A DNA stretch of 64,000 nucleotides, taken from positions 1-64,000 of the forward strand of contig CALEUL010000012.1 in the NCBI GenBank assembly GCA_937921035.1. The letters are read 5' to 3'. Positions 8,313 through 17,753 of this stretch are shown here, piece by piece. Numbering within the stretch: the first letter of the stretch is position 1; each line of letters starts with the position of its first letter. The translations under genes were made by a program, and so were the position numbers. This DNA comes from an uncultured Porphyromonadaceae bacterium. GTDB taxonomy: Bacteria; Bacteroidota; Bacteroidia; Bacteroidales; Muribaculaceae. Under the pieces are notes generated by a model. That model was not told where the DNA came from. It saw only the letters and a program-made list of their open reading frames with translations, and ran no database searches.

Positions 8313-10547
8313 TTACTTGACGATGGGGCAGCTTGTTGCGCCGCGGGATTCGGGGGTAGAGAGAATCTCCGGCGCATACTTTTTGTACATGCGTCTGGCC
8401 ACTTCTATGCCGTCCAATGGTTCAAGGTATTCAATTTTCTGTTTCGAGGGTTCTATCCACGCGTTTTCGAAGGATCGTGATTTCTCGTAGAAAGCGTCCT
8501 GATCGAATGGTTTGCCGGCTTCGAGGGCTGCAAGGGCATCATCCAGGAACATTGTCCAGCGGGGACTGTAGTAGCTGGCATTCAGCTCGGCCCACTGGCG
8601 GTTGGCGTAGTCGTTGAGATTCTTTCCCGGCCCCCAGATAGTTATCAGTGTGCGAGCGTTACGCTCGTAATACTCTTTCTGGCTGTCGTTTACACCTTTG
8701 GAGCGAGCGTCCTCTATCCATTCTTTGAGCGAGAACGACTGGTGTCCGCGCAGAATTTCGGTAATGTCGGCGGCGAGTTCTTTCATTTTGGCAGCGATGC
8801 CTCGTGCCGTTTCGATATCGCCGGCGCGGTACGCTTTTGTAAAGTTGTCGCGTAGGGTAAGGTAGTGGTTGCCCAGGACCTGACGGCCAAAGTTTACAAC
8901 ATCGAAGCGGTAAGCGTCCGTGGTACAGCTGTCGAGTTCAAGCAATTGTCCCCATGCGTCCACAAGGTTGGCGTTGGCGTATTTCACATGCGGTTTAACA
9001 GTCCACCATGTAACGCCTTCGAAGCAGGGGCGAGCATTTAGCAGCGGGCCCTGCGTGCAACCGGTGTTCTGGATGAACACGCTGTCGGCAAGCAGACGCC
9101 AAGCCTGACGGGCTTTTGGGTCCACACGGCCTGTGCGGCGGTCGGCTATTGCAGCGATGTTGTCGTATGCCGGGAAGTTCCATGCGTTTTCGAACACGAA
9201 TTCGTACATGTACGGGTTCACGTCGAATCCCTCGAGGGTAGAGCCGAGGCCTGCAAGATTGTTTCCGCCGTTGGCAAGAACATCGTTTATACGCGATTCA
9301 ACGTTTGCAAACGGACTTGCCAGGAAGGTGTTGCCACCGAAGTTGCCGAGATAGCACCAGATGTAGGGCTGTCCGTAGAATTTATCCAACAGTTTCCATT
9401 CCTCCACGCGCTCGCAGTAGTAGTCCAGCAGAATCATCTTGCCCTGCGGTACGCCTGTAAGATATGCCTTCACGCGTTCGGGAGTCCATTTATTGCGTGC
9501 GTTGTAGAACAGCCATCCCATTTGCACCCACGTCGCATCCGGGTCGGCGGCAACGAGGGATTCGTAAATGCCATGCGATATAATGGCGAGCGAATCCGCG
9601 TTCCATGTAGGAGGTTCCACCTCGTTGAAAGGGTCAACTCCGTAAAGGTGATCGGTGCCGTACAGTTTTGTCTGCTCGGTAAGGTATTCTTTCTGAATCT
9701 CGGCGAACAGCGGGTCCTCAGGACTGAGATAGGTGCAGCGGTATTCGGCGGGGAAGCCACCCCATAGAGATACCTCGGTGGTGCGCGCGTCGGGATGCTT
9801 CTCTTTCAGCTCGGCAGGTACATGGCCGGCGAAGCCCTGAAGCACCGGACGCATGGACAGGCTGCGTTCGCGGTCTACTATTCGCTTCTGTAGTTCGGAC
9901 TGTTCGTCCAGCCACTCCGTCGGCAGACTTCCCTGCCAGCGATCGACATTGCACATGCGGTGCCAGGGCAGATGCGACGGTCCGGTGAAGTAGTCGCGTA
10001 TTTCTTTGTCGCTGAGGCCGAGTTTGCTCCACACCTTGTACCATATGGCTTCCTGGCCGGTGATTGCCAGCGGCATGTTCACACCGTTGAGCGCCATCCA
10101 GTCGATAAACCGCTCCCAGTCGGCCCAGTTCCACCACGGCATTGTGTAGCCGAAGGTGCAGTAGTTCAGGAAAAATCGGTCGGGCACGCGGGCGTCCACA
10201 GTAATCTCGCCATCGACGCGCGGCAGAGTGTCGGGCACGCTCACAGGCTCGTTCGCATACCATGACACTTCCGTGAGGCAGTATTTCTTTAGATAGTAGT
10301 TGAGGCCAACAGCCATAGAACCGGCGTTGTTGCCGTGGATAATGATTTTTCCACCATCTGAGGCCAGTGTGAAGCGGTCGATGCTGTCGTTGTCGCTGTC
10401 CTGTACAAATGTGATATGGTTTGCGAGTGATGGAACAATGCGTTCCGCGAGTTCTTGTGCCGCTTTTTCATCGGCGGTAGGTCCGGCGCACTGTACGGTA
10501 AGCATTGTGGCCGCTCCCATCATGATTAGTTTGAAGAAACGTTTCAT
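8313..10547 (-). CDS. Alpha-N-acetylglucosaminidase, GH89, lipoprotein
   Basis: A 744-residue NAGLU-type enzyme that removes terminal alpha-linked GlcNAc, for example from gastric-type mucin or heparan-derived chains. A lipoprotein signal with lipobox cysteine C20 (TVQC) suggests outer-membrane or periplasmic anchoring. The order is a short N-terminal alpha/beta domain, the TIM barrel from about 120, and a C-terminal helical domain. By comparison with GH89, the acid/base Glu is E309 in DPFNEVEPP and the nucleophile is E439 in GSTLEGFDVNP. An AraC-type regulator lies directly upstream on the same strand and a -7 box sits between them, so local control is likely. The substrate is inferred from family only. 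Confidence 0.95.
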   Translation of the reverse strand: MKRFFKLIMMGAATMLTVQCAGPTADEKAAQELAERIVPSLANHITFVQDSDNDSIDRFTLASDGGKIIIHGNNAGSMAVGLNYYLKKYCLTEVSWYANEPVSVPDTLPRVDGEITVDARVPDRFFLNYCTFGYTMPWWNWADWERFIDWMALNGVNMPLAITGQEAIWYKVWSKLGLSDKEIRDYFTGPSHLPWHRMCNVDRWQGSLPTEWLDEQSELQKRIVDRERSLSMRPVLQGFAGHVPAELKEKHPDARTTEVSLWGGFPAEYRCTYLSPEDPLFAEIQKEYLTEQTKLYGTDHLYGVDPFNEVEPPTWNADSLAIISHGIYESLVAADPDATWVQMGWLFYNARNKWTPERVKAYLTGVPQGKMILLDYYCERVEEWKLLDKFYGQPYIWCYLGNFGGNTFLASPFANVESRINDVLANGGNNLAGLGSTLEGFDVNPYMYEFVFENAWNFPAYDNIAAIADRRTGRVDPKARQAWRLLADSVFIQNTGCTQGPLLNARPCFEGVTWWTVKPHVKYANANLVDAWGQLLELDSCTTDAYRFDVVNFGRQVLGNHYLTLRDNFTKAYRAGDIETARGIAAKMKELAADITEILRGHQSFSLKEWIEDARSKGVNDSQKEYYERNARTLITIWGPGKNLNDYANRQWAELNASYYSPRWTMFLDDALAALEAGKPFDQDAFYEKSRSFENAWIEPSKQKIEYLEPLDGIEVARRMYKKYAPEILSTPESRGATSCPIVK

Positions 10548-10575
10548 TATTTTATAGAATCGGATTGTCGGGTGT

Positions 10576-10583
10576 CAAAGATA
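10576..10583 (-). promoter_or_regulatory. Candidate -7 box for the GH89 gene
   Basis: Minus-strand TATCTTTG lies 29 bases before the GH89 start. A TTG trinucleotide lies 22 bases upstream of it, slightly beyond the ideal spacing, as is common at activator-dependent promoters (inference). Confidence 0.5.
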
Positions 10584-10621
10584 AGCAAAATATTTCAATG
10601 TATGTCAACAATCTATAAATG

Positions 10622-11416
10622 TTATGTGTTGCGGTATGCGCGGGGTGATAGACCCGTATGGTGTTTGAATACCTTGTCGAAGTACGACAGACTGCTGAAA
10701 CCGCAATCGTATGCTATTTGTTCGATGTTTGCCGACGTGTACCGCAACATCTCGATAGCGTGCCGTACGCGCTCGTTGTTAACCATTTCTGTAAAGGTTG
10801 TGTTGTGCTTGCGCCGCAGCATTGAGCATAGTGCGGTCTTGCTCATACCGGTTTTGCGGGCTGCCATGCCTATGCACGCATTGTTGTTATAATTGCATTC
10901 GATATATAGACGCACGGTATCAAAAATCTTGTCGGCGATTTGCGCTTTTGGCAAAGCACCGCAGAGTAGGTTAGGTGAGTGGCCTATGGTTCTTATGATT
11001 TCAAGACAAGCTATTGTGCGTGTATCATCTGTTGTCTGGCGCATCGATTTCATAATTCCGATGATACGGTTGCGGGTTTCCCCTGTAAGTTCTACGGCTG
11101 TTTCTATCTTCATAATCCTCTCTACAATATTCTTGAATCCTGGCATTATGTCGGCAATCTCGCGGAGAAATGCCGAAGACAGAAACAGGCTTATGCTGCC
11201 GATTGTGTTGCCAGTGTTATCAAACTCCCAGCAGTGCTGTACATGGGGAGCTACAAGCACGAGGTCATTTACTGCGAAAGAGCGGTGCGTACCTGCAATT
11301 GTGCGTATGCCGCTGCCATTGGTAACAAGGCTCAGTTCCCAGTCCTGTTGCATGTGCGGTCCAATCTGCTCGGCAGGATCAATATCGACATCATCATATC
11401 GGTACCTGTTCTTCAT
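10622..11416 (-). CDS. AraC-family transcriptional regulator
   Basis: A 264-residue regulator with an N-terminal cupin-like sensing region of about 100 residues (WELSLVTNGSG, LVAPHVQHCWEF) and a C-terminal pair of helix-turn-helix motifs. The second HTH shows the family consensus IEQIAYDCGFSSLSYFDKVFK, then HHTGLSPRAYR. The start at 11416 is preferred over an ATG six codons earlier because it begins the conserved segment. The regulator ends 74 bases before the GH89 gene on the same strand, so control of that gene by a mucin-derived sugar is a reasonable inference. Confidence 0.92.
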   Translation of the reverse strand: MKNRYRYDDVDIDPAEQIGPHMQQDWELSLVTNGSGIRTIAGTHRSFAVNDLVLVAPHVQHCWEFDNTGNTIGSISLFLSSAFLREIADIMPGFKNIVERIMKIETAVELTGETRNRIIGIMKSMRQTTDDTRTIACLEIIRTIGHSPNLLCGALPKAQIADKIFDTVRLYIECNYNNNACIGMAARKTGMSKTALCSMLRRKHNTTFTEMVNNERVRHAIEMLRYTSANIEQIAYDCGFSSLSYFDKVFKHHTGLSPRAYRNT

Positions 11417-11520
11417 ATTGCGAATATAGTGCAAATTTTTTGAACAATATCAAAAGTGCGTTACGATTATTTTGTATAATTTCGTGCATTCAAAAACTTT
11501 AAAGCACGTTTCAATATAGT

Positions 11521-12696
11521 ATGGCAACCAATCTTATGCAATCCAAGCCGAGGTTCGAGATTCTCGACGGTCTCAGGGGTGTCGCCGCCTTGATTGTGGT
11601 GGCATTCCATCTGTTCGAAACCTATTCTCCAGGACCTTGCGGACAGATTCTCAATCACGGCTATCTTGCTGTCGATTTCTTTTTCATTCTTTCCGGCTTC
11701 GTTATCGGCTATGCCTACGATGATCGCTGGCCCCGCATGACACAGTGGAACTTTTATCTGCGTCGTCTTATCCGTCTTCAGCCAATGCTCATCATGGGTG
11801 TGTTCATAGGTGCTGTATGGTTTTATTTTGGCGACGCTCCATTGTTCGACAAGGTAATGTCCACTCCGTGGTGGATGGTGTTGGGTATCATGCTTCTGTC
11901 GTTTATAATGTTCCCTGTGCCCCCTTCTCTTGACATTCGCGGATGGGCAGAGAACAGCCCTCTTAACGGCCCTCAGTGGTCGCTGATGTGGGAATATCTG
12001 GCCAATATTCTGTATGCTTCCGTGGTACGTCGTTTCTCGAAGGCGGCGCTGTCGGTATTCGTGGTACTGTCTGGTGTGCTTACTGTGTTTCTTTGCTGCA
12101 ATATCGATGCTTTCGGGCTGCTTGAAGCACGTAGTTGGGCTGCTTACACTCCAATCGGAGGGTGGGCGGTAACAGCGGACCAGCTGTATGTCGGGATATC
12201 GAGGCTTCTGTACCCATTTTTCGGCGGCCTGTTGCTGTATCGTCTTGGCAAACGCATCGTTGTTCCACGCTACGGCTTCTTTTGCTGTAGCCTCGCGCTT
12301 GCTGTGTTGCTTGTGTTTCCGCATGTAGGTGGCGATACTCCGAATATATGGAACGGTGTTTACTGCTCTGTAGCAATTCTTCTGTTTTTCCCGATGATAG
12401 TGGCCGCTGGTGCGGGCAGCCCTTTGAAAGGCGAAAAGGAAATTAGAATATGCAAATTTCTGGGAGAGATTTCGTATCCGCTTTATATTACACATTATCC
12501 GTTGATATATATGCAGATGGGTTGGGCTGCCCGTCATGCCGACGCTCCCTTGTCTACGCATATTTTTGTGTCTGTGGCTACATTTATTGTCTCGGTAGGA
12601 GTAGCATACGCATTGCTCAAGCTCTACGATCTTCCCGTGCGCAAATGGCTCACCGATAAATTCCTTTACAGAACTCCGGCAACTCAGCGGAAATAA
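11521..12696 (+). CDS. Acyltransferase-3 family membrane protein (OafA/YrhL type)
   Basis: A 391-residue polytopic membrane protein with about ten hydrophobic helices. Members O-acylate cell-surface sugars using cytoplasmic acyl-CoA. The motif ILDGLRGVAALIVVAFHLF near residues 14-32 carries the essential His, and the arginine-rich FYLRRLIRLQP motif is at about 78-88. No SGNH domain is fused at the C-terminus. There is no glycan operon around it, so the acceptor is unknown. It is divergent from the AraC regulator, with about 100 bases between them, and ends at a bidirectional terminator. Confidence 0.9.
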   Translation: MATNLMQSKPRFEILDGLRGVAALIVVAFHLFETYSPGPCGQILNHGYLAVDFFFILSGFVIGYAYDDRWPRMTQWNFYLRRLIRLQPMLIMGVFIGAVWFYFGDAPLFDKVMSTPWWMVLGIMLLSFIMFPVPPSLDIRGWAENSPLNGPQWSLMWEYLANILYASVVRRFSKAALSVFVVLSGVLTVFLCCNIDAFGLLEARSWAAYTPIGGWAVTADQLYVGISRLLYPFFGGLLLYRLGKRIVVPRYGFFCCSLALAVLLVFPHVGGDTPNIWNGVYCSVAILLFFPMIVAAGAGSPLKGEKEIRICKFLGEISYPLYITHYPLIYMQMGWAARHADAPLSTHIFVSVATFIVSVGVAYALLKLYDLPVRKWLTDKFLYRTPATQRK

Positions 12697-12699
12697 TAA

Positions 12700-12734
12700 T
12701 TCAGGCCGGCGTCCGTTATGGATGCCGGCCTGAA
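12700..12734. terminator. Bidirectional terminator between convergent genes
   Basis: Perfect 11-bp inverted repeat TTCAGGCCGGC / GCCGGCCTGAA with a 13-base loop, lying between the acyltransferase gene (plus) and the CMD-cupin gene (minus). Confidence 0.75.
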
Positions 12735-12756
12735 CTGTGTTTGTCCGTGCCGCAAC

Positions 12757-13569
12757 TTATTTCAGTTTGCCGTATTCTGTGTCGCTGACAGGTTCGAGCC
12801 ATTCAGTGGAAGCGTTTTCGCCCGGAACGCCGAAGGCAAGGTGTGCGAACCACGGATCGGCGGAAGCGCCGTGCCAGTGCTTGACGTTGGCTGGTATATG
12901 TATGACAGTGCCGGGCAGTATTTCAACGGCAGGCTTGCCTTCTTCCTGATACCATCCGCGGCCTGCTACACCTACGAGCATCTGGCCTCCGCCTTTTGCT
13001 GCTTTGTGTATGTGCCAGTTGTTACGACAGCCGGGTTCGAAGGTTACGTTGGCGAATGGAATCTGCGAATCGGATACCTGAGCCAGGTAGCTGTTTCCGG
13101 TGAAGTACTTGGCGAATGCGTTGTTTGGCTCGCCTATGGGGAAAATCATCTCGCGTTGGAATGTGGCCTTGGCGTCGTCGCCGGCGGTATCGTCGGCCCA
13201 TACTTCTTTTGCAATACGGAATCCTGCCCATGCGTTGGGCCATCCGGCATAGAAAGCGGCCTGAGTGAGCAGGGCGGCGATTTCGTTTCGTGTGATTCCA
13301 TGTTTTTTGCCAAGCTCCAGATGTGAGCGGAACGAGGAATCAATCATGCCCTTGCCGAGAAGTATGGATATGGTAATCATACTGTGGTCGTGGAGGCTAA
13401 ATGTGGTATCGTTCCACACTGCCTCTCCGAAGAGAATGTCATCGTTTAGGGCGGCGAATTTGGGAGCGAAGTCGCCGAGTGCCGTCCGACCCGCCGTCTG
13501 AACTATTTTTTGCTGTGCCATAGAACTGAATGTTAGTAGAATTGCTAAGAGTAAACAGTATTTTCGCAT
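12757..13569 (-). CDS. Secreted carboxymuconolactone decarboxylase-like plus cupin protein
   Basis: A 270-residue two-domain protein. Signal peptide at 1-18 (ends FSSMAQ). A carboxymuconolactone decarboxylase-like helical domain covers about 30-125, with LGKKHGITRNEIAALLTQAAFYAGWPNA split across its middle; the AhpD CxxC redox pair is absent. A cupin-2 barrel covers about 150-262 with the metal-binding histidines in NNWHIHKAAKGG and VKHWHGAS. The fusion is frequent in Bacteroidetes and is often annotated as a cupin or CMD protein; the substrate is unknown. It is followed on the minus strand by the bidirectional terminator at 12700. Confidence 0.88.
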   Translation of the reverse strand: MRKYCLLLAILLTFSSMAQQKIVQTAGRTALGDFAPKFAALNDDILFGEAVWNDTTFSLHDHSMITISILLGKGMIDSSFRSHLELGKKHGITRNEIAALLTQAAFYAGWPNAWAGFRIAKEVWADDTAGDDAKATFQREMIFPIGEPNNAFAKYFTGNSYLAQVSDSQIPFANVTFEPGCRNNWHIHKAAKGGGQMLVGVAGRGWYQEEGKPAVEILPGTVIHIPANVKHWHGASADPWFAHLAFGVPGENASTEWLEPVSDTEYGKLK

Positions 13570-13676
13570 GGGAATTGTTTGTTTAGGTATTATTTACTGT
13601 GGCAAATTTACATCAATATTAGCAAAGCAATTATATACAAAATACCTGATTTTATACCAATTTTGGATTTTAGAGC

Positions 13677-13711
13677 ATAAAAATACCCGGCACCTGTGCT
13701 GGTGTCGGGTA
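13677..13711 (-). terminator. Terminator of the TlpA/Omp28 operon
   Basis: Minus-strand stem ACCCGACACC / GGTGCCGGGT (one mismatch, 6-base loop) followed by ATTTTTAT. It lies 23 bases after the stop of the small T9SS protein, the last of four genes. Confidence 0.75.
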
Positions 13712-13733
13712 GTATCGGTGTTTTATCTTATAT

Positions 13734-14423
13734 TCAGCGTACCAGCACTTTGGTGGCCTTGCCGCCGAGGGTGTAGATGTATATGCCGCGGGGAAGTACC
13801 GAGAAGTCTACAGAACCGTTGCCTGAAACGGTGCGGTTGATTACCGATGCGCCTGTAATGGAGTAAACGGCCAGATTGGCGGGCGCCTGCACGTTGTACG
13901 ACAGCACATTGTTGTGGTATGTGGCAAGTGGAGCGGCATCAACATTGCCGATTCCGGCGCGTGTGGTGTTTACGTCGATATAGAAACCGAGAACATCCAT
14001 GCTTGCATCGGTGAGGATAACTTCCATAACACCTTTGAAATCGGGAAGCTCTGGCACGAAGCGGAAGCGTACATGCACAGGAATATCACATTCGCTTTCC
14101 TTTATCACGGCAGAGCCGGTGAAGTGGTCGCCGTCGGCTACCAGAGGCACGCAGCCTACCGAAGGAGGGCAGAACTGAATGGTATTCTGGTCGTCGCAGG
14201 ACAGGTCGACCTTTACGGGTGTAGCGTTGCTCACAACCTTGATGTTGAGTTCGGCTGTATATACATTCATTCCTGCAATGGGTTCGTTGATGAAATCGTC
14301 GGCGTTGATTTCCAGGGTTGAGCCGTGCTCGATAGGCTTCCCGTCTACAGTGGCCGTAATGGTTGCCTGTGAGGCGAGGGATCCGAGGAGCAGAGCTGCC
14401 GATAGAGTAAAGATTTTATTCAT
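13734..14423 (-). CDS. Small secreted protein with type IX-like C-terminal sorting domain
   Basis: A 229-residue protein with a signal peptide (MNKIFTLSAALLLGSLASQA) and a beta-rich middle that has no family I recognise (four cysteines near 80-110). The C-terminal ~70 residues follow the Por-secretion pattern: LAVYSITGASV, then LPRGIYIYTLGGKATK and a basic end. This suggests export by the type IX system and surface display. It is the last gene of the TlpA, DUF6029-like, Omp28 unit, 12 bases after the Omp28 gene. The function is unknown; placement suggests a partner or substrate of the upstream thiol-active proteins (inference). Confidence 0.75.
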   Translation of the reverse strand: MNKIFTLSAALLLGSLASQATITATVDGKPIEHGSTLEINADDFINEPIAGMNVYTAELNIKVVSNATPVKVDLSCDDQNTIQFCPPSVGCVPLVADGDHFTGSAVIKESECDIPVHVRFRFVPELPDFKGVMEVILTDASMDVLGFYIDVNTTRAGIGNVDAAPLATYHNNVLSYNVQAPANLAVYSITGASVINRTVSGNGSVDFSVLPRGIYIYTLGGKATKVLVR

Positions 14424-14435
14424 ATAAGTTCTGTT

Positions 14436-15251
14436 TTATGATTGTTCTGTAGTTTCGTCGTCAGTTGTTGCAGATACGGGAACTTCGCAAGCGTTGAGCA
14501 CACCGCTGCCGTCGTAGAGGAATGCAACGATGGCGAGGTTGTCGGTGTTCCATTTGTCGAGAACGTCGTAGCTGTATTTTTTGTTGCTGTAAATGTTGTC
14601 CTGCAGCGAAATAGATTCACCGTTAATGCCGTTGACAACGGCACGGAGCACGTGGTTGTGCACATAGTCGATGTGCATTACACCGTTAAGGTCGTCCTGA
14701 TAGGAAACGATACCGCTTTCAACAACCCATACCTGCAGCGAGCAGGCAAGATCTTCCAGAGGCAGTACGTTTATGTCGATGTCTATTTTGCCGTTGTTCA
14801 GCGCGGCCGTCATCTCAATATTGGCAGGAGCGGGTTTTTGCAAGGCCTTGTCAACAGCGTCGGCCCATTGGGCTATGGACAGCGCACCGGAGTTGCGGTC
14901 CACCACGGCGAAAGGCAGCGGTTCGGAGCCTGCGTTGGCATAGTAGGTTTCTCCTTCTGGAATTTTAAGACCTTGGAAAGTGGGGCCTAAATCACCGTCG
15001 GCCACAGCCAGATTGCTGGCATGGATTGATACGGGAATTACTGCGTCAGGGTACTGGTTGTGCAGTTTGGCTATTTCGGCGTGTCCACTCGGACAGTTAA
15101 CACAGAACTGGCCTGTGAATTCCTCGATAAGAACGGCGCGCACCGGCTTTATCTCGTCTACGGTGATAAAGCGGTCCTCTTCTTTGATGTCGTTGCAGGC
15201 CACCGTCAGGGCAGCCATGCAGAAAATCGGGAGTATGCGGGATATTTTCAC
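14436..15251 (-). CDS. Omp28-related lipoprotein with CxxC motif
   Basis: A 271-residue protein starting from GTG at 15251. An earlier in-frame ATG (15389) lies inside the upstream barrel gene and would bury the signal. From the GTG there is a clean lipoprotein signal with lipobox cysteine C19 (LTVAC). The Omp28 domain has a thioredoxin-like start with FTGQFCVNCPSGH, the CxxC at 50-53, then a beta-rich half. Omp28 family proteins are outer-membrane-associated in Porphyromonas and relatives and their role is poorly defined. Its neighbours are a TlpA thioredoxin and an outer-membrane barrel, which suggests a redox or adhesion function at the envelope (inference). Confidence 0.85.
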   Translation of the reverse strand: MKISRILPIFCMAALTVACNDIKEEDRFITVDEIKPVRAVLIEEFTGQFCVNCPSGHAEIAKLHNQYPDAVIPVSIHASNLAVADGDLGPTFQGLKIPEGETYYANAGSEPLPFAVVDRNSGALSIAQWADAVDKALQKPAPANIEMTAALNNGKIDIDINVLPLEDLACSLQVWVVESGIVSYQDDLNGVMHIDYVHNHVLRAVVNGINGESISLQDNIYSNKKYSYDVLDKWNTDNLAIVAFLYDGSGVLNACEVPVSATTDDETTEQS

Positions 15252-15285
15252 TTTTTCTAAAAATTTAGGAGAGATGGAGAGATTG

Positions 15286-16953
15286 TTAGAAGTTATAGCT
15301 GTATGCGATTTGGAATCCGCGGCTTGCGGGAACATATCGGCAGACACCGCCGGAGCAGTTGTAGCCTGCCTTGGTGCGTCCGTAGCCAAGCATCAGGCGG
15401 TTGGAACGGTAGGTGCCGGTTACGGTGCCCATGTAGTAGTGGGTATCGTCGCCGCCGCAGTTCCACATGTCGCTTACAGAGAACATGAGGTAGGGCAGTA
15501 CGGACAGTTCGAGCAGACCGTAGCACCAGTCCTTGCGGTCCTGTTTGGTGGTGAGATACTGCAGTTCGCCACGCAGGGTAAAGCGTTTGTCGAACTTGTA
15601 TTTGGCATCGACGACGCCGATGTGGGCGTCTACCATGCCGCCGTGGCCTTCGATAACCTGCTTGTTGTATCGCTGGTACATGTACATGGCATTGAGGTGG
15701 AATGCCGAGGTTATTTTCTTTTCCAACTGCAGGTTAAGGTCGGTGTAATATACATCGCCAAATCCGAAGAATTTGGTCTTGCCGCCGTCGGTACCGTATT
15801 CCGAGCCGTTTACAAGCACTGGGTTTTCGCGCTTGATGCCGCGAATATAGCTGATATTGGCTTTGAGTTTTGTGCCGTATTTGCCGCCGAGGGCGGTCTT
15901 GCGTTTGAAAAGATAGGAGAAAGCACCCTGGAATGCCCATTCGCCGGGAGCAGCCTGTGTTGCGTAGGGGTACATGGCTGCGAGTGCGTAGGTGTGCTGG
16001 TAGGCGAAAGCGGGCATGTTGTTGATGAACGCTGCCGTGAGAATTTGCGAGCGGCGCGAGCGGAACGCCATGTTTTCGCTACGTTTTGCCTGTATGAATG
16101 CGCTCAGGCCTTTGCGTGAGTAGGAGCCGGAGAGCATTACGGCGTTGCCTTTTGCGTAAGTGTAGTTGTTGTCGGCCGACGGGTCGGAGCCTTTCCAGGC
16201 ATATTCGGCCTGCAGATCCCATGCGCCTTTGTTGAAGTGTGTGCGCGCGTCAAAAGCGCTAACGCCGTGAGGCAGGTTGAGACGCAGGTTTGTGCCGGAA
16301 ATCTTGATGTCCTCGTCGCGCTCGTGCTTGAAAACGTATGAGGCGCCGACGGTCCATATTATGTTGCGGTCGCGGAGACCGCTGAAATATGACTCGAGGT
16401 TTGCCTCGGCGTCGCCGCCTGCAATCTTGGAGTGCATGTTCCAGTCCCAGAATACGCGTTGCACGCCTGCAAGCGCGGTAAGACGCAGACCTTTTATGTT
16501 GTTAAGTTTCAGTCGGGCGCCTCGCAGGGAGTTGTCGATACCGAGCGAGCGTTCCTCGTAGGTGCGCAGGATAAAACCGTTGCCGAATTGTTCGTAGAAA
16601 TCGCCAAGGGTTAGTTCCATGTTGCGGAACTTGCCTTTTACGAATATGTTGGCCAGACCCCAGCCCTTGAATTTGTTCTCGAAACCAGGCAGGGGTTGCT
16701 GCATATATTCTATGCGGGCGCCGCCGTCTACATATTTGCTGTATATGCCGGCGTTGGCATAGCCGTTGGAGAGGACTTTGTCATCGTATTTTTCCGTACC
16801 GATTTTGTAGTCCTCTTCGGGGAAAAGAATGTCGGTCTGCACACTGCCGTGAACGCTGACCCTGTCGGGCTGGCCGTCGTCGGGACTTTGTGCTGAGGCT
16901 TGCAGTGCAATCAGGATAGCTGCCGGCAGCAGAAACCTCTTTGATATATTCAT
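15286..16953 (-). CDS. Outer-membrane beta-barrel protein, DUF6029-like
   Basis: A 555-residue protein with a cleavable signal peptide (ends LQASAQ) and the alternating aromatic pattern of a large beta-barrel. The last residues IAYSYNF end in phenylalanine, the usual BAM recognition signal. It is neither SusC-like (no plug or TonB box seen) nor SusD-like. The family is recognised mainly by overall resemblance to uncharacterised Bacteroidetes barrels. It lies between the TlpA and Omp28 genes (43 and 34 bases away) in one unit, so it may act as the membrane partner of the lipoprotein. Confidence 0.75.
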   Translation of the reverse strand: MNISKRFLLPAAILIALQASAQSPDDGQPDRVSVHGSVQTDILFPEEDYKIGTEKYDDKVLSNGYANAGIYSKYVDGGARIEYMQQPLPGFENKFKGWGLANIFVKGKFRNMELTLGDFYEQFGNGFILRTYEERSLGIDNSLRGARLKLNNIKGLRLTALAGVQRVFWDWNMHSKIAGGDAEANLESYFSGLRDRNIIWTVGASYVFKHERDEDIKISGTNLRLNLPHGVSAFDARTHFNKGAWDLQAEYAWKGSDPSADNNYTYAKGNAVMLSGSYSRKGLSAFIQAKRSENMAFRSRRSQILTAAFINNMPAFAYQHTYALAAMYPYATQAAPGEWAFQGAFSYLFKRKTALGGKYGTKLKANISYIRGIKRENPVLVNGSEYGTDGGKTKFFGFGDVYYTDLNLQLEKKITSAFHLNAMYMYQRYNKQVIEGHGGMVDAHIGVVDAKYKFDKRFTLRGELQYLTTKQDRKDWCYGLLELSVLPYLMFSVSDMWNCGGDDTHYYMGTVTGTYRSNRLMLGYGRTKAGYNCSGGVCRYVPASRGFQIAYSYNF

Positions 16954-16996
16954 AGGAATGTGGGTCGTGTTGGTTTATAAGAGGGAAGCGGTGGCC

Positions 16997-17488
16997 TTAT
17001 TCGGCCACTAACTCGCGTATTTTCTCGATAATGTGCTGTTCGCTGCCTTCGGTGTAGCCGCTGCGCGATTCAACAATCTTGCCGTCACCGTCGACAATAA
17101 GCACGTGGGGAATCATCTGAATGCCCATAGCACGGAGAAAATCACTGTTGGGATCGAGCAGAATGTCGTATTCCCAGCTGTTTTCGTCCACAAGGGGCTT
17201 TACTTTGTTGGCGTTTTGAGCCTGATCGGTGGAGATAGCGATAAGTTTCATGCCAGTCTCGTCCTGCCAGTCGGCATATACTTCGCTGATGGCTTTGAGT
17301 TCGCGGTTACAGGGCTTGCACCATGTGGCGAAGAAGCTGATTACAAAAGGCTTACCGTCGTTGGAAAGTTTGGCGGTATCTACGGTTTTGCCGTCCAGAG
17401 TCTTTAACTGGACAGATGGAAGCTGTGCGTTGGCAGCAAGGGCGCAAAATGCGATGCAAACAAATGCGAAAATGTGCGATATTTTCAT
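16997..17488 (-). CDS. TlpA/ResA-like thioredoxin, exported
   Basis: A 163-residue periplasmic thiol-disulfide oxidoreductase. Signal peptide at 1-22 (ends LAANAQ), then a thioredoxin fold with FATWCKPCNREL, the active-site CKPC at 57-60, and the cis-proline in MIPHVLIVDG. The start at 17488 is preferred over an ATG at 17533, because the latter lies inside the -7 promoter box. It is the first gene of the four-gene unit ending at 13734. Likely role (inference): redox care of the cysteine pairs in the Omp28 protein of the same unit and in the divergent 1260-residue protein. Confidence 0.92.
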   Translation of the reverse strand: MKISHIFAFVCIAFCALAANAQLPSVQLKTLDGKTVDTAKLSNDGKPFVISFFATWCKPCNRELKAISEVYADWQDETGMKLIAISTDQAQNANKVKPLVDENSWEYDILLDPNSDFLRAMGIQMIPHVLIVDGDGKIVESRSGYTEGSEQHIIEKIRELVAE

Positions 17489-17530
17489 AAATCTGTATCC
17501 GGATAATGTTATTTTCACTTTTTGATGTTG

Positions 17531-17538
17531 CAAAGTTA
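17531..17538 (-). promoter_or_regulatory. -7 box of the TlpA/Omp28 operon
   Basis: Minus-strand TAACTTTG, a full TAnnTTTG match, lies 43 bases before the chosen TlpA start. No TTTG is found at ideal spacing. Confidence 0.55.
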
Positions 17539-17753
17539 AAAAGATTTGTCGAAAAAATCATTCTTCTGACAAAAAAATGAAACAAATATTGCAATAATAC
17601 GGATTTTTATTCCTAATTTTACGCCCAAACAAGCATTTAGGTCTCCCGCTCGCTTTGCAGGAGCACTGATTTTTTCGCTTGGCATCTATTCTAAACCGTG
17701 CATTTCTGCTAATATTAATCAAATTCAAATAAATCAGTATTATTTTTTTCTCA

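Noticed and set aside
11467..12561. 364-codon minus-strand frame opposite the acyltransferase
   Set aside because: Basic, low-complexity product antisense to a clear polytopic membrane protein; not credible.
15252..15389. ATG start for the Omp28 lipoprotein at 15389
   Set aside because: It lies inside the barrel gene; the GTG at 15251 starts a clean lipobox signal 34 bases after that gene.
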